DNA of 64,000 nucleotides from Saxidomus purpurata (taxonomy: Eukaryota; Mollusca; Bivalvia; Venerida; Veneridae), in assembly GCA_022818135.1 (NCBI GenBank), contig JAFMSR010000012.1, positions 28,995,881-29,059,880 on the forward strand, given 5' to 3'. The notes under the pieces were generated by a model. The model made no database searches, was not told where the DNA came from, and worked only from the letters and a program-made list of their open reading frames with translations. Position 1 is the first letter of the stretch. Each line of letters begins with the position of its first letter. Shown here in pieces: positions 1 through 12,439 of this stretch. Both the position numbers and the translations under genes were made by a program.

Positions 1-1277
1 CAGACAGATTTGGAAAGAAGTATAATTATTGTAAAAGCAGAACTTGTTGAGTTTTAACGGCTGCTTTTAGTTGATCTGGATAAAAAGATCACTGAAGTTA
101 TAAATTTTCAAATTAATTTATTAAAACTGCAAATGTTCCAGTCTGAGTCAGAGAGAGTTGATAATACCCAAATTGGGACTTTAACAATGAACCTAGATAC
201 GTCATGTAATCAGAATATAATTAGTTGCAAGTAAATGGTTAGCTACTTAATATGCAGACAGTGATTGCAGTACTTTTATCACAATGTATACCATTTATGA
301 TTTTGATAGTCTATAAAATGTAAATGGAATATCATTCATTTTTAAAAATTCCTTCATTCGACAATAAATGGACTACACATAGACAAGTCAAATTCACTGT
401 AATAATAAAAAACACTTCATGAAACTTGTTTCTGAATTTCAGAATGCAGCAGAATGTACAGGGGGATAGAATATATATGTAAAAGTTTACTTAGGTAAGT
501 TGATACATGTACACAATCATCACAGTGCATGTTTGAAACAATTATAAATTTCGCATAAAGTTTTGGAAAGTGCAGTCTAAGAATGAATATCTGGCTAATT
601 TTCTAAAATTGACTTGACCTGTTATTCAATTTTGATAATACCATTTGTTGCTCAAAGGGAAATAGATTTATTCATTTATAAAGAAAAATGTAAAACACTT
701 TTGAAATACTTTTTTGTTTAGGATTTGATAATTCGGTAAAAATATATATGGCAGTCTTGAAGACACCCCTACTGTTGTCCAAGGTAGTTATTTGATGCAT
801 GTTTTATGTATTTCAGTTCTATTACAGATCTCGTCCAGGAGAAGTGGCCAGATAGATGATTAATCAAAAGATTGCGGATCTGCATGCTAAGACTTTTAAA
901 GCTGGGTAACTTAGTATAATACAGAAGGACAATTAAAATGACCTTTGGCGTGTACTGTGTATAAAGTCTAATATTAAATTGTTTTGTATTACGATGATTT
1001 TGTGCTTCTTGAATCATGCAGCAGTGTTCTGATGTGGTCAGTGGATATTGCTTCAACAAAGTTAGGCATTGACATGATTGAGACAGAAATCAAAACCAGC
1101 ACACTAATTAAACATTTTGTGCTAAGGCTTAAATTAAGCAGTAGAATTGTTCCCTCATCCTTCTCATTATCACTTACTGTATCATTTCTGGACATCTTAA
1201 AAAGAAAAGCATCAGCTGACGAGCAGTAAAATTGAGCTAGATCTTAACTTTTTTAATTGCATTTCAATTACAGAATT
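1..1277. other. Stretch without a supported gene
   Basis: AT-rich DNA with no recognisable domain. A TTTTAG acceptor-like site near 79 is followed by about 50 open codons ending near 234 on the + strand, which could be a terminal exon of a gene lying to the left, but nothing in the peptide is recognisable and it is not called. Confidence 0.4.
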
Positions 1278-1284
1278 TTACTGG

Positions 1285-1800
1285 TGAAAACACAGAAAAA
1301 ACATGGAAATGGTTAAAATATTAATTATTTTTACATGTAAAAACACTGAAATTATCGGAAATAATTTTTCTGTACAAGTATTTTTCCGTGTTTTTTCTGT
1401 GGAAAAACAAACAAAACATTCTGTGTTTTTACATGTTTTCCGTGAAAAACCATAGAATATATTTTCCGTGTTCTCACAAATTACATCTTTTTCCGTGAAA
1501 AAACCTTGGAAATTATTTTCCATGTTTTTTACATGTAAAAACATGGAAAACGTTCCAATACTCCGTGTTCTCACAATTTTACATGTTTTCCGTGAAAAAA
1601 CCTTAGAAATTATTTTCCGTGTTTTTTACGTGTTAAAACATGGAAAACGTTCCAATACTCCGTGTTCTCACAATTTTCCATGTTTTCTCATTTTTCCATG
1701 TTTTTCTACGGTTTTGCTGAATTCCGTATTTTTTCTTCGTTCCAATACTCCGTGTTTTTTACATGTTTTTTTTGTTGCTAAAAACATGGAAAATGTACGC
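1285..1800. repeat. Palindromic CATGTAAAAACATGGAAAA array
   Basis: About 500 bases are made of degenerate copies of TTTTCCGTGTTTT, ACATGTAAAAACATGGAAAA and their reverse complements, mixed in both orientations. The stretch TTCCAATACTCCGTGTTCTC recurs three times. Because the array is nearly self-complementary, both strands give open frames with similar peptides (1278-1574 minus, 1468-1818 plus). These are a by-product of the repeat and not genes. Confidence 0.85.
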
Positions 1801-1824
1801 CCTGGACAGAGTGAGTGAGTGATA

Positions 1825-2230
1825 TGTAAAATCAAGTGACACCCCGAGCAGGGTCATTTTTTACCAAGGGGTCAGAATTTGAACAATCTCCGTAGTGGTC
1901 CACTAGACAATGCTACATGCTAAATATCTAAGCTCTAGGCCTTATGGTTTCAGAGCAGAAGATTTTAAAAGTGTTTCATATTTGTTGCCATAGCAACCAG
2001 AGTTCTGCATTGAATGGAATTCTTTTAATAATTTTGGTAGAGCTCATGCAAGGAACATCCCTGCTCAGTTTCATCATCATTGGCCCAGTGGTTTCAGAGA
2101 AGATGTCTTTTGAAACAAAATGTTGAGGGACGGACGACGGACAACAGTCATCCATCCTAAAAGCTTGACACTCTGGCACAAAGTTAATAATGCACACCAA
2201 CCCCCATTTTTTTATTTTTGGGTTTTTCAA
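1825..2230 (+). repeat. Bivalve dispersed repeat, copy 1 (fragment)
   Basis: This matches in detail the repeat at 59290-60470. Shared stretches include ATGTAAAATCAAGTGAC, a 'gggtcat..tttgaacaat' segment, GCCATAGCAACCA, GGAACATCCCTGCT and the 'gacggacgacggacaac' tail. Open frames inside it on both strands are repeat-derived. Confidence 0.8.
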
Positions 2231-3608
2231 CAAAGGTCTTGTTCATACTGTAGACAAAATATCTCGAAAACCTAGTTATTTCTTTACAATGAAACAATGA
2301 TTTATTACTCTTCCTTTTTGTTTTGGACCGTCATAGCAATGACATGCTCTGGCTTCACTTCTCAGTTGCTGCTATGACTTCCATCCTATCTTCATCACTA
2401 TCTGGTTCATACATTAAGTTTGCCTTTTGTTCAACAATATTTACAAGTTACGGCCACTAGAGATTACATGGGCCCGTAACTTCGAAAAATAGGGGCCTAA
2501 CCTACATGTAGTCTAATTAATTAGATGTAACATGCCAGCCAGATAGTTTGCGCTTTCTTCTGAGGTTTGACAACTTACAAAATATAAATCAGACTTTGTT
2601 TGTTAAATTGATGGGAATTGGTAATGCTAGGATATGTGTTTCATAGCACAGACCTGGGTATATAAGGAAAGATTAGGGAAACCTAATTTAAAAAGTCATG
2701 TATATAGTATATTTGGTTTGTGTTGAAGTAACAGAAGTTTTTTTCTCGAAATTATCTAAATCCAACTAATGCAGTTTGGGATGGGATTTGATTCAAAAAG
2801 AATAGATCAATTATATTTTCGAGGCCTGGTTTTGGGGTCACTAAATTGCTTTATTTTATTGACCAACTGTACCATGTTTCCACACAGCTAGTTACATATG
2901 ATTGTAAATATTAACAAAATAATCACGCATTTTCGAAAGTGTCTGGTTTTGTGGTCTCGAACCAATAGAGATATAGCATATAAAAAATTTCAACCAAAAT
3001 TTGGACACATTTTTTGTTTTTTGCTCGCAGCACACCTGTGGTTACTCGTGATTTAACATGATTTGTCACATTTGTGATTGTATGGCAGAATTACGGACAC
3101 TTCGGACCATGGACATTTCGGACCAGACACTTCGGACCAGATTTAAAGACACTTCGGACCAAATTTGTAGACACTTCGGACCAGATTTGTAATCATTATA
3201 AATCATAGAAATAAAACAAAATTAATTTCATATTATAATATATCTTATTTAAAATGTTATAATTTTTAAGTTTATAATCGTTTTACTAGGGGTATAACAT
3301 GTTAAAATTTTAAATACTTTGTGTATGTCGATGTTTTGATAGCAAACTGTTTATGTTTTTGTTTATGTCGTAAATTGCGGTTGTAATTTGCCAACATTGT
3401 AACAAGTTGTTGTTTTAACAATTGACACGTTCGGTCACTGTCTCGCACCTTTTTAAACGAGCTTTGTGTAGTGTCTAATTGACAAAGTAATTATGAAAAG
3501 ATTATGTAAAATGGTGATATTACCGTACAAACTGACCATCATAATTTTAAATAAAACAGTAAATTAAATTATTGATTTATACTCCTAGAATGATAAATAT
3601 TGACATAG

Positions 3609-3780
3609 TTATAACCCCAAAATAACAGTACCATAAACATCTGCAAAACAATCAAATCGAATATGTCTATAAAATGAACAGCCTATCACAAAATGAGTCT
3701 CACTTTCAATTAACTGACTACTACAAAATATACATATTCTGTTCCCTAAAATTTCACCAATATATCGACGAGTTTTTAAG
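3609..3780 (-). pseudogene. Non-LTR retrotransposon 3'-end remnant (zinc-knuckle region)
   Basis: The minus strand reads a stretch with RRYIGEILGNRICIFCSSQ followed by ESETHFVIGCSFYRHIR. CxxC followed by ExxHFxxxCxxY is the usual zinc-binding C-terminal pattern of many animal LINE ORF2 proteins. The frame runs into the pogo-like insertion at 3781 and appears to resume beyond 4552, so the insertion split it. No reverse transcriptase domain is attached here. Confidence 0.5.
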
Positions 3781-3782
3781 TA

Positions 3783-4549
3783 CAGTCTAACCTGCATTAG
3801 CGGTCACCTGTATATAACGTGACCCTGTCTGTAACGGTCAGTCTAAGGTGCGACGGCAGGAAATTACTCTAAATGTAACCTGTTTATAGCGTGACCCTGT
3901 TTAACGCGGTCAGCGGCCACTTATTTTAGTCCAGAACTGATTATATAACTGCCAGTGACCGGTTTTTTATCAGAACATTAGAAAATACAGCATGCAAGTA
4001 TTACGGCAATTAGCCAGAAGCATTAAACAGCTGATTGAAACCCATTAAATGTGGAATTTGATGATTGAAATTGTGTGAATAATACATAAATTTCAAAAGA
4101 TTAGATCAATTAGGTGTGTTTGTTTGGTTTGCTTGATATTTTAGTGATAATCTTGAGCAATGATTGAGCGATGTCGTTTTTATGCATGAGATTTTTTTTT
4201 ATGAATTTCCGTGATTTTGCGTAATTCAAGTTTGATCGAAAACTATAAAAGTTTATTGAAACATCATTAGGTATAAAAATCTATGACAAAGCAGTCTGTA
4301 TGCAAGTTTTTCCCCAGTATGTTTTCACCTAAATGTAAAGTGCTTTCGTTAGAAGAACAAGTTCGTGTAATAAAAGCGTTTGAATGTGGGAATAGTTCTC
4401 ACAAACTTAATAAGTGTATCAAGTGTAGTAAACTACCGTAACTAGATACTGTCTTATTTTATCAAATTGTTATCATATTCTTGTCAACCTGGATATAGTG
4501 GTCACTTTCGCCCAGTCCCCTTGCTGACCGCTATAGGCAGGTTAGACTG
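3783..4549 (+). mobile_element. pogo/Tigger-like DNA element, non-autonomous
   Basis: Termini CAGTCTAACCTGC and its reverse complement GCAGGTTAGACTG are flanked by TA on both sides (3781-3782 and 4550-4551), as in the Tc1/mariner-pogo group. Inside lies a short open frame with a CENP-B/pogo-like N-terminal helix-turn-helix start. At 767 bases it is a deletion derivative of a longer element. It sits inside the ACTTCGGACC element and interrupts a LINE remnant, so it is the younger insertion. Confidence 0.85.
4319..4441 (+). pseudogene. pogo-like transposase, N-terminal fragment
   Basis: This 40-codon frame lies within the pogo-like element. It begins with a basic CKVLSLEEQVRVIKAFECGN segment, which follows the family's N-terminal CENP-B/Psq helix-turn-helix pattern (K-x-L-S-L-E-E-K-x-x-V-I-K). 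The match fades after about residue 30 and a stop follows. No DDE domain is present. It is a decayed DNA-binding fragment and not a working gene. Confidence 0.7.
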
Positions 4550-6169
4550 TAGAAAACAAAAATGCGCTATGATAATAAAAATTGCAATAGTTTTAACCAA
4601 GAAATAGCAATCTTCACAAAATACTTCCACATTTGATATTATACACATTATAGAAAGAAATCGTAAATAGTCAATGAACATGACAGTTTGAATAAATAAT
4701 GTTACTAGACCTGAAATTGCCTAAATTCATATAAAGATTCGTAAATAGTCAATGAACATGACAATTTGACAAAAAAATGCGACTTCAACTGAACTTTTCC
4801 TAACTTTATCTTTTTATTTATTTGGCGTAAAACGGTTGCGTTTTGAACCAATCATATACTCATTATTCATAATTTGACTCATTATTATTCAATTTCCTCT
4901 AAGATCCTTCTCAATATGCACTCATATTGCTCTCAGTACTAAAATATTAATGGTACTCACCAGTATTAATCTTCAGCGGTAATTTCGAAATCGTTCTGTT
5001 TGATATTCATCGGGCTTAAATTCTAACTTTGTAATTGATTTGATGTTGTTTTTTTTTTAATAAATTGTTTTTAATCAACATTGGGAGATTTATCGTCAGT
5101 GGCGGTGCCAAAATGAGAAAATTATAATTACTAATAATTAAAATCATTACGATTTCGTGGTCCGAAGTGTCACATAATATTTTGCTATAATATTTTCATG
5201 GTCCGAAGTGTCATATCAGGGTTTGCGACAATATATTTTCAAGGTCCGAAGTGTCTATAAATCTGGTCCTAAGTGTCTATAAATCTGGTCCGAAGTGTCC
5301 GTAAAATGTGGTCCGAAGTGATGGTCCGAAGTGTCCATGGTCCGAAGTGGGTCGGCACCGTATGGCAATAGAAGTTTTATTGAATTACATAATTAACTAA
5401 CAATGTGTTATTATCACTTACCAACATAATATAGATATTACCCTAATGGGTTAATTAAAATTTATAATAAAATCTGTAAAACTTTGACTTTTAGCACTGG
5501 ATTTCACAATTTTCGAGTTTGTTTACTTCCGCTACCAATCGGGAGAAGTTATTATAGGGCCAACTACCACTAAATAATTACAAAACTAAATTCTGGATTA
5601 AAGTTTTCATCCTGTGACGAACGGTCCCGCCAGTCAGTATTTTCTAGGAAGAACTAAACCTTCTGCTGGACATTATATCTAATTATTATTCACAGGACTA
5701 GCTTTATGGACGCAATAGAAGACATGTCTGTGAACAGTAAAGAAAAAAAAATGTACTTATCTTTATTCTGATCAGAGTGGGCCGTTCTGGACTTAAAAGT
5801 GGACTGGGCCTTTCTGGAAGTAGGTCGTTCCGGTACTAGACTATCACTTTTTTTTGGCCGAGCATAATGACTGGGCGTTCCTTTCTTTGACATTATTTCA
5901 CTGTGTTGATCAGAAATGATATAATGACATGATGGTTTTATTTTAAGATACAGTTGTTCAGTACGACCGAGTTCACTGAACAGTTTTCACTGTGATAAGA
6001 TCTCACTGAGAAACTCTCATTGAAAAATGCTCAGTTTGAGAAGGGATCACTCAGTACGAGATACAAGATACAAATTAAAGGCTGTGTGAAAGCTGCTGAT
6101 CTTGTCCTATATTCTAGATCTAAAAACTGTCATAAAAAACTGAAATAAGAAACTGGAAAGTGGAAAGAA

Positions 6170-7270
6170 CACAAAAGTGCGACCGATAAGAAAAGTGAAG
6201 ACGTCTTGGTGTATCTATAAGAATAAGAATTAGATTTGATATTAACAAGACCATAAAGATAGACTTGGGATTCTTTATTAAGAGTCTTAAAAGTTTCCAA
6301 AACTAATTTAAAGATCTTAATCTTCTGACTTTCAATGATGATAATTTAGATTTAATTGACAGTCCTTCATAGGTTAAGTTAAAGTCATTATAGATAAATC
6401 TTAACGCTCTATGTTGAATTTTTCCATTTTCTTAGTATTGACTGCTACGCAAAAATGTCAAGTTACAAGACAGTAATTGAAATTTGAAAGAATGAAAGAT
6501 TAATAAATAGTAATTTCCCCTCATTAACAAATGTATTTTCCATTTCGCTTTAATACAATTAGTTGTCTTGATGCTTTATTACAAATATTTGATATAATTA
6601 TGTGTATGAAACTTCAGTCTGAAATCAAAAGTTACTCCAAGTAATTTTACTTCTTCGTCACATTTAATTATGGTTTCATTTTAAGGTTAAAGGGTTAGTT
6701 TTCTTTCCAATAGCGATCGCCTGAAATTTGTCTGGATTAGCTTACATCTTATTGTCCGAAAACCAGGAGAATAAAACTTCACTAGTACTGTCTCCTTCAA
6801 GAGAATTGACTACCTCTTTAATTTGTCACCTGAACATGAAAGCATGATGTCATCCATATAATTTTACAGGCTACCTTTTGAAATAAAATAAAAAATATCA
6901 TTAATGAAAATATCAAAAGAACCGGTCAAAAATGGAACCTTGAGGAAAACCTTTGTAAAAACTTAAAATATCACTGGCGACTTTTCCAAGTCGTACACAC
7001 CGTTTTCTATTCGACAAATAACTGTTTAAAAGTTCAGCTGATTGTTCATACATACCATATGCTTTAAGTTTACGTAATAATAAATCACGAGGGAGACAAT
7101 CGAAGAATAAGAAAAGCCGCAACAAATTAATTTTCATCTAAGGATCACTTCCATCTTCAGTTATTTTCAAAAGAGCTGTTTGACACCCATAACCTTTTCG
7201 GAAAGCTGATGAATAAGAACTGAAATGATTATCAAAGAAGATTGTCAGTTGTTCATATGTAGATCTTTAA
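6170..7270 (-). pseudogene. Non-LTR retrotransposon reverse transcriptase, decayed
   Basis: Reading the minus strand from about 7270 downwards and switching frames gives the usual order of a CR1/Jockey-type reverse transcriptase. The order is YEQLTIFFDNHFSS, SAFRKGYGCQTALLKITED (7150-7250), FDCLPRDLLLRKLKAYGM with SYLSNRKRCVRLG and KGFPQGSIF (6930-7110), FDIFINDIFYFISKGSL (6860-6915) and an FxDD-type active-site box read as NYMDD (about 6848). The C-terminal part KCDEEVKLLGVTFDF and ALRFIYNDFNLTYEGL lies at 6300-6670. Stops and at least one frameshift (after GFPQGSIF) make it non-functional. It is unspliced and intergenic. Confidence 0.9.
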
Positions 7271-7460
7271 TATTTTTTTTAGATATTGTTGGAAGGGTAC
7301 TCACAGGTCTATAATGTTTAAAGATAAATAATGTTTATATAATGTTCAGTATCATGCTGCTAATGTTGGCATTTAAAATGATGTTTTTTGTTATTTAGTT
7401 TTGTGAGTTTGGATGTAAATAGAATTTTAGGGATTTTTTAGATCTAGCTATTTTCTATAC

Positions 7461-7620
7461 TGTCCTAACATTTCTTAACATATGTAAAATAAAGATATTA
7501 TAATAACATTTATTTGTGCAAAGTTTTATTGAACTGCATTTTGCCGTTAGGGAGATTTTTATATTTAGTTTTCTACCTTCACCACCCACTTTGGTACTGT
7601 ATGGAAGGCCCTTAACGAAA
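7461..7620. repeat. Dispersed repeat, copy 1 (pair with 23606-23755)
   Basis: About 160 bases share long identical runs with 23606-23755, such as TGTCCTAACATTTCTTAACA, AACATTTATTTGTGCAAAG and GAACTGCATTTTGCCGTTAG. Both copies are in the same orientation. The open frame at 7455-7664 minus is a by-product. The family is unrecognised. Confidence 0.85.
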
Positions 7621-9210
7621 AAAATGTTGAAGATTCCACAAACTTGTTTTTGGATTATTTTCACAAAGTAGTGTATCCTTTTTAATATTACTTCCCCTAT
7701 CAGTCAAAAATGGTTTCACGGTTTGCCAAAAGTCTTGGAATTAACACCCACCAACACATCTTTCAATAAAATGAGTTTTAACATATTTTCTTTGAAGTAA
7801 TACTTATAAAGATAGAACAAAACATTGCGAATGGAGAATGTTTTAAATAGCACTTAGACCGCTAATAGTTCTAGAAAAATTATTAGGGGAAAGGTAGGGC
7901 AAAAATGTATCAGATTCTAGTAACATTTCTGGGCTGAGTTTCACCATAATGCGATTCTAATTATTTGATGAAATTAGGCTATTTAAATTTTGAAAATGTG
8001 AAATAAAATAATGTTTTGTTGTTTTCATATCATTTGCGTTGTCCTACGTATCGACTAGCAATTCACACCTTACATTTCAGTATAGGCATATACAAATAAA
8101 ATATACAGTACTACATGTATTCATAAATCGAACTGAAGGTTATATCCCAAGGCTTACACAAGCTTACCACACCTCCTGTCTGAAAGAAGGTCCTCGGCGT
8201 TCATTAGCAGTACCACTTTCCAGAAGCCAGCGAAGGCCATACGTTGTAGAAAAAACTGTTCAGATCCGAGGATAACATATAAACAACAGTATACCAGTAC
8301 TCTTTAATAATGATTGGGTAAAAGCCTGTGCTCACCAGACCAAACAACAGTTTGAAAGGGCCAATCGTACCGGAAATTTACGTCAATATTTCTAAATTAA
8401 CTCACTGAACCAATAGTTTATATTATTTGCAAACGTCTGATCAAAGGTAAGTTCCTGACTTCATCGAATGTCCATGTTTATATGTGTATATTTGTCTATA
8501 TTATGTCTATGTTTTTTCTGCGTTTGGTTGTGTCGACAATACACGTCGTTTCAACGTTCTTTCTGTCGATGTATTTTCGTTATCCCTTCATTTGTTCATT
8601 TGTATAAACCATATATTAACTACAAACACGTAACATTTGGAACATCAGATAAGTAGTGAGGTACTCTAAAACATAAAATTACTAGTGTTGACGTCTGCAC
8701 ATTGTATCACAAATTCTAAGTAAACAAAAATTAGTTTCAATTTCAATGAAAATCACTAGCTAGAAATCGCGATAAGCCTTCATAAAACAGAATGACAGGA
8801 CAGCCCCACGATAAATGTTTAAACATCTGTAACGAAGTTACAAATTGTAAATAAAATAAAGTTGTGATATTTCACATGTTTGTGAAATGCTTATAATGAT
8901 ATTACTTACTTGTATTTGTAAATATGTATTGAACATCTTCCTAGAGGATCAGACAAACTAAACTAGGATCCATGCTAGGATGGATGCGTTTTATGTTAAA
9001 CCGTCAGCGTTGGACATGGAATACAGGGAAATAACTACTTTAGAAAGAAAAAGTAGCATTGCATATCCATGCAACAATTAGCTCTGCATCTGAAATAAAT
9101 TTTGAAAATACTTCCAAACCAAGAACTATCTTTAAAAAGATGGTCGGTGCGATTTTGGGTTTATGAAAGAGATGGGTAACTAGATTTCATTGTAAAAATC
9201 CTAACAAATT
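7621..9210. other. Intergenic, nothing recognised
   Basis: AT-rich sequence without domain-like open frames, clear tandem repeats or inverted ends. Short frames at 8039 and 8468 (+) show no recognisable motif. Confidence 0.4.
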
Positions 9211-9217
9211 TTGTCTT

Positions 9218-9297
9218 TCTGCCGCCACAGGCCGAGATTCGAACCCGGGACCTTCATTTACAGGGCGAGTGCTCTCCCGACTGAGCTATCCGGCCCT
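9218..9297 (-). mobile_element. tRNA-derived SINE head
   Basis: The reverse complement has a polymerase III box A-like TAGCTCAGTCGGGAGAGC and a box B-like GGGTTCGAATCTC at tRNA-like spacing. The D and T arms fold, but the acceptor strands and the anticodon stem do not pair, so this is not a working tRNA. It reads as the 5' head of a tRNA-derived SINE on the minus strand. Confidence 0.75.
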
Positions 9298-9629
9298 TTG
9301 TCCCCAATTTTGATTAAGTCCGTACTGTGACAATGTACATCAGTCGAACAAACTTAATCCTTGTTTTTTTATCTAATATGTTACTCGAAATATTGACCGT
9401 TATTCACTGGTCGAGAAAGTATAATTACTCTACACTTATAATTAACATTAGTTTGAAGGTAACAACATATTATGTTGGTAGATATGAACTATTTACGTAC
9501 TAGAATTATAAACCCATTCATAAAGACTGAAAACGAAAGAGTGTTTTATTGACCTTTTTCATGCGGTATTATTTATTGACCCTTTTCATGCTATTTGTAT
9601 TTCAAAGATTTTTATCGTTGGTACCGGAT

Positions 9630-9850
9630 AATCCATATGACCAACGCCCCCAGAAGAGTTTACTTATTTTAAGCTTCGGGGGACAGTGCAAGATACAGAA
9701 CGCGTCCCGTTCCAGAGACACCCCTGGTTCGTTTACATGCCCAGTGTACAGCACCGATACATCGGACATTAGGTCGCACCCGAAATACCTTTATTTATGT
9801 TAGTGGAGGAGCGGGGGATCGAACCTGCGATCCCTGGATTATCCACAGTA
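9630..9850 (-). mobile_element. tRNA-derived SINE with shared central domain
   Basis: On the minus strand a box B-like GCAGGTTCGATCCCCC (9812-9828) is followed by a central segment (9721-9759) starting TATCGGTGCTGTACACTGGG. That segment is nearly identical to one in the SINE at 36120-36475 (+). Box A is degraded. The open frame at 9549-9803 is spurious. Confidence 0.75.
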
Positions 9851-10619
9851 GTTTAGATCCTTTGTTATATATCAAATAGTTTTATTTTGTTATAGTGTTT
9901 AACTGATCGTGATAAACAATCACTTTTTTTAATAAATCATAAAAAATGAAATATCTAAAGCATTTATATCGCTGTTACGTAATTTTCACGTACAACTAAA
10001 GCTAAAATTCAATATATTAAGAAACCTTTTACCTCCCTTTAGCAGCACCAAAAAATCAATGTTTAACCAAGATTTACTTTTATAAAACCTCTTAAATGCT
10101 TTTAAAAGCATAAAGTTTTGTTAGATATTATTTGTATGTGTTTTACTAAGCACAATTTGTCCGATTCAATTTTCACTGAGCTATCTGTTTTACTTCAGTG
10201 GCAGTATACACATGGCCTCCCTCCACCACTACTCTCCCACTTGAAATCTCAATTCATGTCATTTCATAAAAATTACCAATTGATCAACGTACATAATTAT
10301 TTTGCATTTTATACATACGTTGTACATTTGAAAAGGTGCGGTATTAGTTGTATATTGTAATTGTATTCAGTGAAACGTTAAGTGTGAACAGCAAAAATGC
10401 TATGAAAATAGCAAACCAATATTTAATTCCACATTTTGAAAATTCTTTTGGCTCAGTTTCATTATATAATTAAAATCGCATTTATTGTCAAGCCTCAATC
10501 TGTTGATATTTCGAGACTTACCTACTGACGGAAATGTCACCCGAATCCTAAAAATATACTATACTAACATAAACGCTGCAAAAGGTAACTTGATAATCCC
10601 AGCTTGCACGTACATCACC

Positions 10620-11230
10620 ACATCGCAGTGAGTATTTTTCAGTGATCACTTCTCTTAGTGAGCATTGTTCAGTGAGTACTTCTCATCATGAGCATTGTTC
10701 AGTGAGTACTACTCATTGTGAGCATTGTTTAGTGAGCACTACTCACGATGGACATTTTTCATTGAGATTTACTTGATCACCATGAGCATTGTTCAGTGGG
10801 TACTACTCATTGTGGTCATTGTTCAGTGAGAACTACTCATGGTGACCATTGTTCAGTGAGCTTCACTCACAATGAGCATTGTTCAGTGAGAACTACTCAT
10901 GGTGACCATTGTTCAGTGAGAACTACTCATGGTGACCATTGTTCAATGAGCATCACTCACGATGAGCATTGTTCAGTGAGAACTACTCATGGTGACCATT
11001 GTTCAGTGAGCACTTCTCGCGATGAGCATTGTTTAGTGAGCATCAATCACGATTAGCATTGTTCGGGTACTACTACCCACTGTGAGCATTGTTCAATGAT
11101 TACTTATTGTGGCATTGCTCAGTGAGTATTACTCATTGTTGACATTGTTCAGTAAATACTTCTCATATGTGAACATTGTTCATTGAGTACTACTCAAAGT
11201 GTGTACTACTCGGGGATCATTTTTATTTAG
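10620..11230. repeat. 30-bp minisatellite
   Basis: Units of 30 bases built on CATTGTTCAGTGAG followed by AACTACTCATGGTGAC repeat about 20 times with drift at both ends. The period is clearest at 10801-11040, where the phrase CATTGTTCAGTGAG returns every 30 bases. As 30 is a multiple of three, an 86-codon frame (10796-11056, repeat CSVRTTHGDH) stays open. There is no sign that it is a gene. Confidence 0.95.
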
Positions 11231-11859
11231 CACTTGTCACTGTGACTATTGTTTCTTTGACTATTTGTTCCAATTAAAATCATTACTTTGTAGTTGAAGC
11301 ATGTGTTTTGGTTTATTCATAAGCCTATCTAGTCTATCTACAAAATCAAGAGTGGTGGTCGGTTACAAAATCATCTTTTTAACCACCGCATAAAACTCTT
11401 TCGAGAACACTTCAGAATCTTTGCTACGAACAGTTTGGTTTCAGCAATGTGGTTGTTTAAAACTTGGTTAAGAAGTTGTAAGACAATGTTTGGACAATAC
11501 AACATGTAGTTGGAATACTGAGTGTTGGGTTACAATACACTGTTATTGCTGACACCGATTTTAATGCTTTTTACTGAAGAAATACGTGCAATTTGAACTC
11601 TATACAGAATTATTTTATTAATATGCCCATTTATGGCTCTACCATCTGCTTATAAAGACAGGTTACTTTTATTGCAGGTATGAATTTAATTGAGAGATGC
11701 TACACTAACAAAACGTTTAGAAAACAGTTTTCATAGTAAGAGGCAATTTTGAAAAGTAGAAAATGTCTGCAATACATAATTCTATATCAGTTCAGGTAAA
11801 CATTACGTACATGTAGTTCACAATTTTTACTGAATATCAAAATTGTCTCTAAGTGTGTT

Positions 11860-11965
11860 GTTATGTTCTGATTTAACACCTGTTTCAACCGTATTTCAGT
11901 TTGCGAAAACCCTATCATCCGTAAGAAACTGTCAACTTTCTCACATAAATAGACACGGCCAATAG
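11860..11965. repeat. Degenerate mollusc repeat, copy 1
   Basis: The sequence 'tttcaaccgtatttcagtt' followed by 'atccgtaagaaactgtcaac' resembles the segment at 19430-19575 ('tttcaaccatatttcggtc' and 'ttccataagaaaatgtcggc'). It looks like an old copy of a dispersed mollusc repeat. Confidence 0.5.
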
Positions 11966-12439
11966 GAAGGTACAAGCCCATGACCCTAAGTCAATGAGAG
12001 GTTATAGAGAATTCAGAGACTATAACAACTCGACGACGCTAAACTTGGCTAAAAACAATTTTGAAAAAAAAACTGTAAACATTGTGAAAAGGTCTTTCAA
12101 CGCTTTGATTTGAAGGAATATATTTCAGTTAATTGATCATCGATTGTATAACTAGATTCTACCCTGTTGTTGTTAAATTAGACAAAAGGAATTTCAAACT
12201 GCTGTTCATCCATTTAGGCCGATGTGTCGGATAAAGTATTCTCATGTCCGAGACAAAAGATTCTACAAATGTAAAAATAGCCAAAACAATGCGTGTTGTT
12301 TCATGACGGAGTGTGGCGTGGATCGCATATAGTAAAATACCCTAATATCATTTAGAACAATGAATTTGTATACGTGTCACGAACAGCCAGTCCAGATCGA
12401 AACATCCGTTACTGAGGGAGAGAGGTTACTGTTAACAAA

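Larger units (their letters stand above)
3088..5359. mobile_element. Inverted element with ACTTCGGACC-repeat ends
   Basis: The left end (3094-3192) carries about five copies of ACTTCGGACCA spaced by short spacers. The right end (5157-5350) carries about eight copies of the reverse complement TGGTCCGAAGTG. The 8-base sequence GTATGGCA lies at 3080-3087 and again at 5360-5367, which looks like a target-site duplication. The ends thus form an inverted repeat made of a short direct-repeat motif. The interior holds a LINE end, a pogo-like element and AT-rich DNA, with no transposase recognised. An 8-base duplication is usual for hAT-like elements, but the class is not settled. Confidence 0.7.

Noticed and set aside
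989..1195. Minus-strand frame starting MSRNDTVSDNEKDEG
   Set aside because: No recognisable motif and no matching splice partners in the window. Support is too thin to call a gene.
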